From the NCBI GenBank assembly GCA_963780545.1, contig CAWACK010000020.1, positions 1 through 64,000 of the forward strand: 64,000 nucleotides of DNA. Reading direction: 5' to 3'. Made by a program: the position numbers and the translations under genes. Below are positions 54,672-63,756 of this stretch, one piece after another. Each line of letters starts with the position of its first letter. Position 1 is the stretch's first letter. Origin of the DNA: UBA8941 sp963780545. GTDB lineage: Archaea > Thermoproteota > Bathyarchaeia > TCS64. The notes under the pieces were generated by a model. That model did not search any database and had not been told where the DNA came from. It saw only the letters and a list, made by a program, of their open reading frames with translations.

Positions 54672-55658
54672 TCCCCGAAAATGTTCCCAGCCGCCCTTCC
54701 CAACGGGTTTCTCTCCTCCGTCCTCAATGTAGACTATCTTCTTCTCCTTCGTAACTACACCTAACTCAATAAGGTCGGCTCCGGTACCCCTGAGGGCGCT
54801 TTTTGCCTCATATACCATATCTGGCTTTACAGTGAAGACGAGTTCATACTCCTCCCCGCCATATAGGGCGAGGGACGCTTCGTCGAAGTTATGCAGATCA
54901 GCGAAACTCTTGGCCTCACTCGTCAAGGGAATGTTATTTAGCCTAAAGCCATTTCCACTACTCTTCTGAAGGTCATAGAGGCTTACAGCGAGGCCATCGC
55001 TCGAGTCCATGCTAGATGATGCTGCACCCGACGAGGCGAGGGCGATGCCCGCGGATACTCTTGCGCGGGGCATGTAGACGGAATCGACTAGCTTGTCACG
55101 GAGTGCTTTGGGTGCTTCCACGCCGTCGAGTAGTATCTTGAAGGCGGCTGACGTGTTCCCGAAGTTACCTGTAGTGGCAAGGATATCTCCTGGCCTTGAT
55201 GTCCCCCTGAGGACAAGCCTCCTCTCCTCAGCGAGTCCATATGCCAACCCCGAGATGATAATGTCGCAGGCCTCGTTAGTGTCGCCGCCAACCATGTAGC
55301 CGCCATACTCGCGAACCCCTGCTTCGAATCCCTTTGCCATCTCCTCGATGTCGTCCACCGAGGTCGTACTCGGTGTACCTAGGGCAGCGAGGAAGGCTAA
55401 GGGTTGCACGCCCTTCGAGCCGAGGTCACTAAAATTCATTACTACAGCTTTCCGCCCAGCCTGGAAATGGGTCATTCCCTGTGGGATATCTGTTTTCCAG
55501 ACAAGCATATCCGTCTTAAGCACGACAGCTCGCCCGTCCCCGAGGCTTATTGCGTTTACGTCGTCCCAGTTGGGTACAGGCATCCCTGGCATCAGGGTCA
55601 GATGCCTCATGATGCGAGTGATGATCTCTCGCTCTCCAAGATCGGCGGCGGTCTTCAT
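54663..55658 (-). CDS. thiL: Thiamine-monophosphate kinase
   Basis: This 331-residue enzyme phosphorylates thiamine monophosphate to thiamine diphosphate, the cofactor form. It shows the AIR-synthase-like fold and motifs KTDMLVWKTDIP, VGGDTNEACDI (Mg/ATP acidic residues) and MDSSDGLAVSLYDL. Convergent with hppA. No other thiamine genes are in the window. Start is ATG 55658. Confidence 0.93.
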   Translation of the reverse strand: MKTAADLGEREIITRIMRHLTLMPGMPVPNWDDVNAISLGDGRAVVLKTDMLVWKTDIPQGMTHFQAGRKAVVMNFSDLGSKGVQPLAFLAALGTPSTTSVDDIEEMAKGFEAGVREYGGYMVGGDTNEACDIIISGLAYGLAEERRLVLRGTSRPGDILATTGNFGNTSAAFKILLDGVEAPKALRDKLVDSVYMPRARVSAGIALASSGAASSSMDSSDGLAVSLYDLQKSSGNGFRLNNIPLTSEAKSFADLHNFDEASLALYGGEEYELVFTVKPDMVYEAKSALRGTGADLIELGVVTKEKKIVYIEDGGEKPVGKGGWEHFRGLK

Positions 55659-55749
55659 ACAGGAGAGTTTTTCGCTGGTTCGGCGTATTAAGTGTTCAGT
55701 GGACGGATAAACGTCTTATACACCTATTCGCTGAGGGTAAAGGAACTAC

Positions 55750-56916
55750 TTGGTGAATAGTTTGATGCGTAAACCCCTTGAGGATGTGAGGGTCGTTGAC
55801 ATGACACACGTCTGGTTCGGTCCCTGGTGCACCATGATGATGGCGGACATGGGTGCCGAGGTCATCCGGGTCGAGCCCCCATGGGGAGCGATCGATAGGG
55901 TGAGTGAGGGAATGCTCTTCGGCAGGGCTCCATACACGTTCCACCATTTCAACCAGAACAAGAAGGACTTAGCCCTTAACCTGAAAAGTCCCGAGGGTAT
56001 GAGGCTTCTCAAGGAGCTAATCAAGAAAAGCGACATTGTAATCCAGAACATGAGCGTCGGCACAATGGAGAAACTGGGACTCGGCTACGAGGAGCTGAAG
56101 AAGCTCAACCCAGGAATCATATACGCTGCTCTTAGTGGATACGGTCAATACGGACCCTATAAGAACAGAAACTGCTACGCGATGTTCGCTGAGGCGATGA
56201 GCGGCCATACGCGGATGACGGGAGACAATGTCGATCCAAACGGCCCTCCGATTGAGATGGCGATGGCCTATGGTGACCTGGGTCCAGGCAGCCTAGCAGC
56301 GATGGCGATCTTAGCCGCCCTTCGCTACAGGGACAAGACGGGACTTGGCCAGATGATCGATGTTGCCCAACTCGACTGCATGGTTGCCCTCAACCCCGGC
56401 ATAACAGGTTACTTCCTATCAGGGATGCTCAATTGGGAGATGAGAAAGAAGTACCCAAATGGTGGTATCGGCGGTGTATTCAAGACGAAGGACGAGAGAT
56501 GGGTGCGAGTCGGGGCATTCAGTCCCTCAGCGATCGAGAACCTGAAGAAGTTCCTCAACCTCGAGGACCCAACCGAAGATGATGTTCGTAAATTCGTCGC
56601 TGCTCGAGAGAGAAACGAATGTGTCGAGGAACTCGTCGCTGCCGACCTCCCTGCTGCCCCTATCTACCAGCTTGATGAGACCGTGAAAGATCCTCACCTA
56701 AAGGCGAGAGACATGTTCATCACCCTAGATCACCCCCTCGCCGGGAAGGTAACGACGGTCAACAACCCGATTAAATTCAGCCTCACCCCAACGGAGAGGA
56801 AGACAGCAGCCCCAATAATCGGCCAGCACAGTAAGGAGATATTGAGCCACATCTTGGGGCTGAGCGACGCTAAGATCGAAGATCTGATCAACGAAGGCGT
56901 CGTTGCCTCAGGGTAA
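55750..56916 (+). CDS. CoA-transferase family III (CaiB/BaiF)
   Basis: This 388-residue protein transfers CoA between organic acids. Signatures are DMTHVWFGPWCTMMMADMG at the start, VRVEPPWG-like EVIRVEPPWG, ALSGYGQYGPY, and the catalytic aspartate in MAYGDLGPGS (about residue 177). The substrate is not told by the motifs; carnitine, bile-acid and benzylsuccinate enzymes all share this fold. Start is TTG 55750 or, more likely, ATG 55765 (MRKPLEDVRVVDMTH). Confidence 0.92.
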   Translation: MVNSLMRKPLEDVRVVDMTHVWFGPWCTMMMADMGAEVIRVEPPWGAIDRVSEGMLFGRAPYTFHHFNQNKKDLALNLKSPEGMRLLKELIKKSDIVIQNMSVGTMEKLGLGYEELKKLNPGIIYAALSGYGQYGPYKNRNCYAMFAEAMSGHTRMTGDNVDPNGPPIEMAMAYGDLGPGSLAAMAILAALRYRDKTGLGQMIDVAQLDCMVALNPGITGYFLSGMLNWEMRKKYPNGGIGGVFKTKDERWVRVGAFSPSAIENLKKFLNLEDPTEDDVRKFVAARERNECVEELVAADLPAAPIYQLDETVKDPHLKARDMFITLDHPLAGKVTTVNNPIKFSLTPTERKTAAPIIGQHSKEILSHILGLSDAKIEDLINEGVVASG

Positions 56917-56969
56917 CTAATTTTTTACCATATTTCTTAAAAAGAGGTGATTCACCGGTATGGTGGAGC

Positions 56970-57045
56970 GGCCCGGTAGCTCAGCGGTCAGAGCGGCAGC
57001 CTCGTAAGTTGTAGGTCGCGGGTCCGAATCCCGCTCGGGCCTCCA
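56970..57045 (+). tRNA. tRNA-Thr (anticodon CGU)
   Basis: The acceptor GGCCCGG pairs with UCGGGCC, discriminator U (as in archaeal tRNA-Thr), and CCA is encoded. The anticodon arm GCAGC-CUCGUAA-GUUGU gives CGU. No intron. Confidence 0.93.
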
Positions 57046-57098
57046 CAGATTCGCGAAACCCATTAAACGGGGCTCATAAAACATTACAGAGGACGCTC

Positions 57099-58280
57099 AT
57101 GAGCAGCGACTTGGGAATTGAGCCGGTCTGGCAGTTTATAGCCAGGGCATCCTCCGCGCGCGAGATCGGAGACTTGCAGGAGGCCGAGTTCTATGCGAGG
57201 AAAGCCATTTTCACCGACCCTAGCGTAGGGGCGGCCTATGTCCTCCTCTGCGAGATCCTGGAGAAGCTAGGGAAGAAGGAGGAGGTCGAGAGATACCTCG
57301 GGCAAGGCCTCGCGGCGAGCCCTGGGGATGTTGCTCTCACAAGCATGAGCGCCCAGTATCTGATCAGGAATGGGCGGATCGACGATGCCGAGGGATTTCT
57401 AAAGAGGGCCATCGCCGCGGACCCGGACATCGCCGGTTATCGCTTGCTTTTATCCATCGTTTTCCAACAGAAGGGAGACTTAGAGCACGCCGAGGAAAGC
57501 GCAAGGAGGGCACTACTGCTTGACGATACGAAAAGCGAAATATATTCGATGTATGGCGTCATCCTCTGGAAGCTGGGGCGCCGCGATGAGGCGATGCGAT
57601 GCATTGCCCACGCCATTGAACTCAAGCCCACCGATGCCAACGCCCAACTCAACTATGCCGTCGTTCTTGAGGGGACGGGTAAGTTCGCCGAAGCCGATGA
57701 GCACTATAAGAAGGCTCTCGAGATCAAGCCTGACTGGCCCGAGGTCAAGCAGAGGTACGATAAGCTTAAGGATCGCCTAAACGATCCGACCACTACGTTA
57801 AAGGAGGCAAACAGCCTCAAGGTCAGCGGCAAACCCGAAGAGGCCGAAGCTCTCTACAGGAAGGCGCTGGAGATGAAGCCCAACTCTGCAGATGCGCATA
57901 ACGACTATGGCGTATTCCTCTGGGAGACTAAGAGGTCAGTTGAGGCGGAGGAGCACCTCCGAAGGGCAGCTGATCTCAAGCCGAGCTGGGTCACACCTCA
58001 GTATAATACTGCCTTAAACTTAGTCAATCAAGGGAAGTTTGCTGAGGCTGAAACCTACTTCAAAAGAACTCTAGGGCTCTACCCCGGCTTCGCGGATGGT
58101 CACTTCTGGTACGCAAATGTCCTCGTCAAGCTCCACCGTAATACCGATGCTGAGGAACACTACAAGAAAGCAATAGAACTAAAGTCGAACTTCAAGAAGG
58201 CTCATGAGAATTATGCCTACCTCCTCAAGGCTCTAGGGAGGCTCCCAGAGTCCGAAGAGCAGATGAAGCTAGCTGCTTAG
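57099..58280 (+). CDS. TPR-repeat protein
   Basis: This 393-residue protein consists almost entirely of 34-residue tetratricopeptide repeats, about ten, with consensus turns such as AEEHYKKALEIKPDWPE. The repeats form a superhelix for protein-protein contact. No enzymatic domain or membrane segment is visible. The gene follows tRNA-Thr and is not obviously in an operon. Partner unknown. Confidence 0.92.
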   Translation: MSSDLGIEPVWQFIARASSAREIGDLQEAEFYARKAIFTDPSVGAAYVLLCEILEKLGKKEEVERYLGQGLAASPGDVALTSMSAQYLIRNGRIDDAEGFLKRAIAADPDIAGYRLLLSIVFQQKGDLEHAEESARRALLLDDTKSEIYSMYGVILWKLGRRDEAMRCIAHAIELKPTDANAQLNYAVVLEGTGKFAEADEHYKKALEIKPDWPEVKQRYDKLKDRLNDPTTTLKEANSLKVSGKPEEAEALYRKALEMKPNSADAHNDYGVFLWETKRSVEAEEHLRRAADLKPSWVTPQYNTALNLVNQGKFAEAETYFKRTLGLYPGFADGHFWYANVLVKLHRNTDAEEHYKKAIELKSNFKKAHENYAYLLKALGRLPESEEQMKLAA

Positions 58281-58383
58281 AGACAAGATCGACTTTGAAC
58301 CGAGTTCCTGTTCATAGTAATCTAAACGTTAATGGTGATTAGTCAGATGAGGACTAACTGAATTTTTACACCTATTTCTCATG

Positions 58384-59568
58384 TTAGACCTTGCTGAGAG
58401 CCTGATCGAGGTCCTCAATTATGTCTTCGACGTCCTCCACACCAACGCTGAAGCGGACGAGGCCATCGGTGATCCCTGCTTTTATGCGCTCCTCTCGTGG
58501 GACAACAGCGTGGGTCATCGTTGATGGGTGACTTATAAGTGTCTCAACTGCTCCTAGACTGACAGCGAGGCAGCAGAGTTTAACGTTATTCATCAGTCTC
58601 CGCCCAGCCTCGATCCCACCCTTAAGCTCGAAGCTCATCATGCTGCCGAAGCCATCCATTTGCCTTTCAGCGAGAGTATGCTGGGGGTGGCTCTCGAGGC
58701 CAGGGTACTTTACCCATTCGACTTTGGGGTGACCCTCAAGCCATTCAGCGATCTTCATCGCGCTTTCAGTCTGACGCTGCATCCTGACGTGGAGAGTCTT
58801 GATGCCGCGGAGGGTGAGCCACGCCTCGAATGGGCTGAGGGTCGCGCCCATATTCTTGTACATCGGATCCATCTTTTTCAAGAAATCCTTCCTCGCGACT
58901 ATGGCGCCGCCAAGGACATCGCTGTGGCCGCTAAGACTCTTCGTGATGCTGTGGACGACAACATCTATGCCATGCTCGATTGGGCGTTGCAGGTATGGGG
59001 ACATAAATGTATTATCCGCAATTGTAGTAATTCCACGCTTCTTCCCAATCTCAGCTATCGCCCTCATATCGGTGAGCTTCATCATCGGGTTCGAAGGGGT
59101 TTCGATGAAAATCAGCTTCGTGTTGGGCTTAATCATCTTCTCGACGGCTGATAGATCGCTTGTGTCGACGAGAGTGCACTCAACATCATATTCCTTAAGA
59201 ATTTCTGTGAAGACCTTATGTGTGCCACCATATAGGGCGTCTCCGGCTAGGATGTGGTCACCTTTCTTCACCACGGCCATCGTAGCGTTGGTTATTGCAG
59301 CCATTCCCGAGGCAGTTGCCCGGGCATCCTCACCCCCCTCGAGGGCGGCGATGCTTTCCTCGAGGGCCCGGACAGTTGGGTTCCCTAGTCGGCTATATAT
59401 GTAGCCACTCTCCTTGCCTGCGAACCTCGCCGCGCCCTGCTCGGCGTTCTGGAATACGAATGTGGAAGAGGCGTAAATTGGAACCGAGACGGCCCCTGTC
59501 GCAGGGTCGGGGTGCTGACCCGCATGTACAGCGCGGGTTCCGAATCCTTGTTTATTCAACTGACTCAC
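58384..59568 (-). CDS. Cystathionine gamma-synthase/gamma-lyase family enzyme
   Basis: This 394-residue PLP enzyme of the Cys/Met metabolism family has the N-terminal GFGTRAVHAGQHPDPATGAV, the phosphate-binding ASGMAAITNA, PLP lysine in VHSITKSLSGHSDVLGG (about 205) and the C-terminal LVRFSVGVEDVEDII. Members carry out trans-sulfuration or methionine gamma-lyase and O-acetylhomoserine chemistry; sequence alone does not pick one. Leftward, next to osmC, hinting at sulfur or thiol metabolism. Confidence 0.93.
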   Translation of the reverse strand: MSQLNKQGFGTRAVHAGQHPDPATGAVSVPIYASSTFVFQNAEQGAARFAGKESGYIYSRLGNPTVRALEESIAALEGGEDARATASGMAAITNATMAVVKKGDHILAGDALYGGTHKVFTEILKEYDVECTLVDTSDLSAVEKMIKPNTKLIFIETPSNPMMKLTDMRAIAEIGKKRGITTIADNTFMSPYLQRPIEHGIDVVVHSITKSLSGHSDVLGGAIVARKDFLKKMDPMYKNMGATLSPFEAWLTLRGIKTLHVRMQRQTESAMKIAEWLEGHPKVEWVKYPGLESHPQHTLAERQMDGFGSMMSFELKGGIEAGRRLMNNVKLCCLAVSLGAVETLISHPSTMTHAVVPREERIKAGITDGLVRFSVGVEDVEDIIEDLDQALSKV

Positions 59569-59651
59569 TCGGATTTAATGGACATGCCTTATGGGAATAA
59601 AAACTGTATCTTATCCCACATCTTTAACGCGCGAAGAACAGGTTATAGACC

Positions 59652-60044
59652 CTAAAGAGTCTTGATCTCGTAGATAAACCGGGGCATACCGCTCATCGTG
59701 TTTCCAACGTAGCACCGTTTAACCTCGGCGAGGAGTCCATCCACTTGTTTTTGGTCGAGTTCAGCACCAACCTTGATCTCAATGTTAAACTCGGATGCCC
59801 TGCTCGGGGCTTTTTCGTTCATCGCATCCACCTTTAACTGTAGGCTAGTGGCCTCTATATTGTGCCTTTTCAGGTACCAAGCAGCGTGGAAGGCGCAGCA
59901 GAGTCCTAGACTCGCGACCATCAGCTTTCCTGGAGACATGCCAATTGGTGGCGTCTGCTCGTCGAGCCGCCCGCTGAGGACTTCGAAGCCATCCGACTCC
60001 GCTTTAAACTGGTCCCCATCTAGGCGGGTAATCTTTACGCTCAT
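59652..60044 (-). CDS. OsmC-like peroxide/thiol protein
   Basis: This 130-residue protein belongs to the OsmC/Ohr superfamily. It has GMSPGKLMVASLGLCCAFHAAWYLKR with the active-site cysteines (about residue 50) and the C-terminal strand region VKRCYVGNTMSGMPRF, with a second Cys. Members reduce organic peroxides or bind thiols. It lies upstream of the PLP enzyme gene on the same strand with 83 bp between. Confidence 0.9.
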   Translation of the reverse strand: MSVKITRLDGDQFKAESDGFEVLSGRLDEQTPPIGMSPGKLMVASLGLCCAFHAAWYLKRHNIEATSLQLKVDAMNEKAPSRASEFNIEIKVGAELDQKQVDGLLAEVKRCYVGNTMSGMPRFIYEIKTL

Positions 60045-60140
60045 TGCAATCCCGATCCATTTCGTGGAGTGAAATAAGTATCTTACCCACGCTGTATGAG
60101 TGAAACATTTATGTGGGCTTCGAGTGTTTTCTGGTGGTGT

Positions 60141-60215
60141 GCCCTGGTAGCTCAGCCTGGCTAGAGCGGCAGCCTTGTAAGCTGTAGGTCACGGGTTCAA
60201 ATCCCGTCCGGGGCT
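60141..60215 (+). tRNA. tRNA-Thr (anticodon UGU)
   Basis: The acceptor GCCCUGG pairs with CCGGGGC, discriminator U, and no CCA is encoded. The anticodon arm GCAGC-CUUGUAA-GCUGU gives UGU. D and T arms are standard. It is the second threonine tRNA in the window. Confidence 0.93.
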
Positions 60216-60224
60216 CTAAAACTT

Positions 60225-60851
60225 CTACGCGAGGGTCAGCTGTCTAGCCTTGGGCTGCTGCTTAGCCGACCCAGACTTAGTCGTTCTCAGGATCGGAGCC
60301 TTCTTGGACTCCACCTTAGCCCCGGATCTTTCAGTTGGTGAATTCCCAGCTTTAGTAGGCTTCGCCTTAGCGGTCATGGACTTCTCGACTTTAGTCGTCT
60401 TCCCCGATCCTTGAGTCTTCACGGTCTTTCTCGTCTTAGCAGCCTTCGTCTTTCGGGTCTTTTTCGCCTCTTTGTCTTTGGCGGATTCCGCGGCTTTTTT
60501 TCTTCTTCGGGTCGTCTTCTCAGGTACCTCTTCTTTTGCCGCGATCTTGGGAGGGTTGACCAACTCCGTTTTATCTGGGTGATTCATGGCAACATGTTTT
60601 CTGAGTCCGGACTCGCTGTTCATCACCCTACCGCATACTGGGCAGGGTATGCTAACTGCCAGAAATTCGACATCTTTGCCTAGGTACTCTCGGCGATACT
60701 TCGCGGAGAGACGCTCCGCCTCCTCATAGGTAACCTTTCCCTCGGTTTTTATGGCTATCCCGATAGTTATATTGAAGGATTCGTGTCTTTCGCTGTCCCT
60801 GATGATGCCGATCTCCCTAACAGGTCCCTTGATCTTGAGGTCGTCCGCCAC
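60225..60851 (-). CDS. C2H2 zinc-finger protein with histone-H1-like basic tail
   Basis: This 208-residue protein has an N-terminal alpha-beta region (residues 1-65) and a classic C2H2 finger CPVCGRVMNSESGLRKHVAMNH (split here: CPVCGRVMNSESGL then RKHVAMNH, residues 70-91). The remaining 110 residues form a low-complexity Lys/Ala/Thr/Pro tail (KKTRKTKAAKTRKTVKTQ), like histone H1 or bacterial Hc1. It probably binds nucleic acid. The gene is convergent with tRNA-Thr. Archaeal homologues with the finger alone exist; the tail is the striking part. Confidence 0.75.
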   Translation of the reverse strand: MADDLKIKGPVREIGIIRDSERHESFNITIGIAIKTEGKVTYEEAERLSAKYRREYLGKDVEFLAVSIPCPVCGRVMNSESGLRKHVAMNHPDKTELVNPPKIAAKEEVPEKTTRRRKKAAESAKDKEAKKTRKTKAAKTRKTVKTQGSGKTTKVEKSMTAKAKPTKAGNSPTERSGAKVESKKAPILRTTKSGSAKQQPKARQLTLA

Positions 60852-60995
60852 CGTGGTCCCTTCGATAATTGGCCCTTATGTAGCTGATTGGGGCTATGAC
60901 TTAAAAGTGTGTTCTTTCGTTGGACAGTCTCATTTATCACGTAATATTTGAGACAATCATTATTATATGGAATAATCAATAAGAATGGGTTTAAG

Positions 60996-62060
60996 CTACT
61001 TTTTGTAAGCACCGTATTTCCAGATGGCTCTACCGACTGCGTTATAGTTGGCTATCGGCATATCCTCAAAAACGGTGCAACCTGGACCAAGTAGGAATCC
61101 ACCGCCATCAGCGCAATCGTCGATCGCCTTCTTGACGGCTACATCGATCTGCTTTGGAGTTCCCCTCCGGAGGACCTCCTGATGATCTAATCCACCGCAT
61201 ATACAGAACTTGTCGCCGTAGATCTCCTTCCCTTTCATCGCAGGTGTCCAAGTATGACTGGCCCAGTTAATGGCATTGACCGGATACTTCTTGAACCAAC
61301 CATCTTCAAAGAGCTTCTGGGGGTCGCCTTCGGGGGTGCTACATATGTGCATAAACTTGATTGGGCAGTCAACGGCGTCAAGAACCTTCTTATCGTAGCC
61401 AAGAGCATAAGTTTCGAGCTGCTTCTTATCTAGGGCCTTCCAGATGAGGCCACCGCCTCCTATGCCAAAGAAGATGCCGGGAGCGCCGGCGTCGATGCAC
61501 GACCTAGCAAAGTCAATTGTGGTCTGTGTGATTATCTCGAGCCCACGCTTGAGTGCATCTGGATTCTCCTTCATATCATTGAGTACCTGATTGGGAGTGG
61601 ATACACCGTTCATGGCCTGGATGATTGGGCTCGGGATCGTGTAAATGAAAGGCACTCTGCGGAGGTCACGTGCTAGTATCTCGTTACATCTCACGAACTC
61701 CCGCAGTTCCTTTTTGGGGTCAAGAACCCAGAGCTTCTCCCAGTCCTTCGTCTTCTTTACCGCGACCTCTTTCGTCTCGGCCTCCTCCTCGTTGTTTATG
61801 AATTCGAACTTACTCCCCCACTGCATCGCCATGAAGCGGTAGAATGGTGTGACTTTTAGAAGGTCCATCGGATAGTCGAGCTCCCTCAGGATCGCCATGT
61901 GTGCCTTAGCGGCCTCCTCGCCGTCGCGGTTGGCCTTATCCCAACTATATCCGTTAAGCCATTTACATGCAGGGAAATGGCCCCATAGTGTCCATGGGAC
62001 GCGATCGGGGATTTTTCTATCCATGACCGCCATGACGCGGTCGTATCTCTCGGATTCCAT
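60996..62060 (-). CDS. Uroporphyrinogen decarboxylase-family protein (methyltransferase-like)
   Basis: This protein has a UroD-type TIM barrel. From ATG 62060 it is 354 residues (MESERYDRVMAVMDRKIPDRVP); a longer frame to 62186 is unlikely. Characteristic parts are PDRVPWTLWGHFPACKWL near the start and IKFMHICSTPEGDPQKLFEDG (His/Cys pair of cobalamin-dependent methyltransferases) split over residues 245-265. Without other heme genes nearby, a corrinoid methyltransferase (MtaA/MtbA type) role is more likely than heme synthesis. The substrate is unknown. Confidence 0.85.
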   Translation of the reverse strand: MESERYDRVMAVMDRKIPDRVPWTLWGHFPACKWLNGYSWDKANRDGEEAAKAHMAILRELDYPMDLLKVTPFYRFMAMQWGSKFEFINNEEEAETKEVAVKKTKDWEKLWVLDPKKELREFVRCNEILARDLRRVPFIYTIPSPIIQAMNGVSTPNQVLNDMKENPDALKRGLEIITQTTIDFARSCIDAGAPGIFFGIGGGGLIWKALDKKQLETYALGYDKKVLDAVDCPIKFMHICSTPEGDPQKLFEDGWFKKYPVNAINWASHTWTPAMKGKEIYGDKFCICGGLDHQEVLRRGTPKQIDVAVKKAIDDCADGGGFLLGPGCTVFEDMPIANYNAVGRAIWKYGAYKK

Positions 62061-62263
62061 TGCGGATCGTAGAGGAGAGAGTGGGTTTGATAATAAAAAG
62101 CCGTCCATACTCTTTAGAACATAAATTAACGCTTGCTCCGTTGCGTGCGCGTGAGATATAGCAAGAAAAATGATATTGGGGGACAACAGAATACTCGGGA
62201 TAAAAATTCCGGGATGTTTTTTAAGGCTGGCACCTCGATTCTATCAGAATACGGGGATCAGCC

Positions 62264-63754
62264 TTGGACTTCGATTTCGATAGATATCAGCCGATGCCTG
62301 TTGGCTATGAGCTCCGCTATATGATGCTCAAGAAGTTCCGCGATGGTGAGGACCCGCTTCCCGACATCGAAGGAAGAGAGGGGACAAAAGCCGACGTTAT
62401 TCGCTCAGTCCTTAGTGGCAGCTACCCATACCTCGTTAGTAGGGAGGGCACAGGTAAAACTCGTCTCGCTGAGAGCCTCGCGAAGCTTCTCCCGCCGGTC
62501 CCGAAGATTAAGGGCTGCCCCTATAATTGTGATCCGAAGTGGCCGGATGAGTGGAAGTGTCCCAGCTGCAAAGGCGAAGTGGACCCCGAGATAGAGCTCA
62601 TAAGCGGTATGCAGCGCTATAGCCGTATCCAGGGGAACGAATACACGAATGAGGCGAAGATCCTCGGAGTAAAGGATATCCAGGCGATAGTACAGGGTGA
62701 GAGCCCTACTGACCCTCGTGCATTCATCGGAACTGGTGTCCTCCGTGGTAACCGTGGTGTTGTCGCCGTCGACGAGTTACCTGCCATACCCACAAAGGTG
62801 CAGGTTCTATTCCACCCAATGCTTCAAGAGGGCAAGATCGTCCTCGAGGAGTACAACTGGGTCCGACCGATTGATATCTTCTTTGTAGCAACGGGCAACC
62901 CTACAGGCTTCAGCCATGTCAATAGGGTCCCTGAACCTCTTCTAGACAGACTTGAACTCATTCCGATGGCTCTCCCCGAGGAGGATGTCGAGCGCGAGAT
63001 TATGCTTAAGGAGGGTTTTAGGGTCCGCGACGAGTTCTTCCTCGATAGGTCTAAAACCAGAACTGAGGAACCCATCTATGCGAAACCTGAGGATCTCAGA
63101 CGCCGAGCCTCCGCTCCGTGGTGGATCGTTGACGCCGTCGAGAAGGCTGTCCGTTACACGAGGGATTGCCCAAACATCGACCGCGGTAGCAGTATAAGAG
63201 GCACAATAAAGAGTCTCGATCATACCCTAAGCTCAGCAGAGCGCCGCGGTAAGCGGGTAGCTGGCCTCAAGGAGGCTGCTGAGGGACTCAAGCTCGCCCT
63301 TCGTGGTCGTATCAGGCTAAGGGCAGATCTGGTCGGTTTCGATGATAGCCCAGCTGCTTTCATGGTCAAGAACGACGAGGTTGTTGAGGATGTCCTATGG
63401 TACGCCGCCCGCGATGTGGGCGTAGCTGTGTTGAAGGGAATTGATGCGGAGTCAAGGCAGCTTGCTGGAGAGATCGACGCCGTCTTATCTAGAGGCGATA
63501 TCCTTGATACTCTTCAGGACCATGGGGTCGCTTATCAGGCGGTCCGCTTCATGGAGGAGAATCAACCCTGGGAGAGCCCGAGTCTAGTCAGCGGCCTTGG
63601 TGACCTCATTAGGGACAGCCCTGAGGCCGTCGACACCGACACGCTACGTGGCTACCGTCTCAGTGCCATTGAACTCCTCGCTCACGCCCTCTTTTCCAGT
63701 AAGGCGGTTGAGGCTAAAATAGAGAATGCCTACGCTCCGAAGCGGATGGAATAA
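62264..63754 (+). CDS. MoxR/ChlI-type AAA+ ATPase
   Basis: This 496-residue AAA+ protein has Walker A SREGTGKTRLAESL (about residue 60), a cysteine cluster GCPYNCDPKWPDEWKCPSCKG (about 83-103, likely zinc binding), Walker B GVVAVDELPAIP and sensor 1 FFVATGNPTGFSHVNRVP. The helix-2 insert places it with magnesium-chelatase I and MoxR ATPases. These partner with a von Willebrand-type protein for metal or cofactor insertion. The start is TTG 62264 or ATG 62294. The gene just downstream is the likely partner. Confidence 0.85.
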   Translation: MDFDFDRYQPMPVGYELRYMMLKKFRDGEDPLPDIEGREGTKADVIRSVLSGSYPYLVSREGTGKTRLAESLAKLLPPVPKIKGCPYNCDPKWPDEWKCPSCKGEVDPEIELISGMQRYSRIQGNEYTNEAKILGVKDIQAIVQGESPTDPRAFIGTGVLRGNRGVVAVDELPAIPTKVQVLFHPMLQEGKIVLEEYNWVRPIDIFFVATGNPTGFSHVNRVPEPLLDRLELIPMALPEEDVEREIMLKEGFRVRDEFFLDRSKTRTEEPIYAKPEDLRRRASAPWWIVDAVEKAVRYTRDCPNIDRGSSIRGTIKSLDHTLSSAERRGKRVAGLKEAAEGLKLALRGRIRLRADLVGFDDSPAAFMVKNDEVVEDVLWYAARDVGVAVLKGIDAESRQLAGEIDAVLSRGDILDTLQDHGVAYQAVRFMEENQPWESPSLVSGLGDLIRDSPEAVDTDTLRGYRLSAIELLAHALFSSKAVEAKIENAYAPKRME

Positions 63755-63756
63755 TC

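Noticed and set aside
62061..62186. N-terminal extension of the UroD-family gene
   Set aside because: The added residues do not look like the family, and ATG 62060 gives the expected start.
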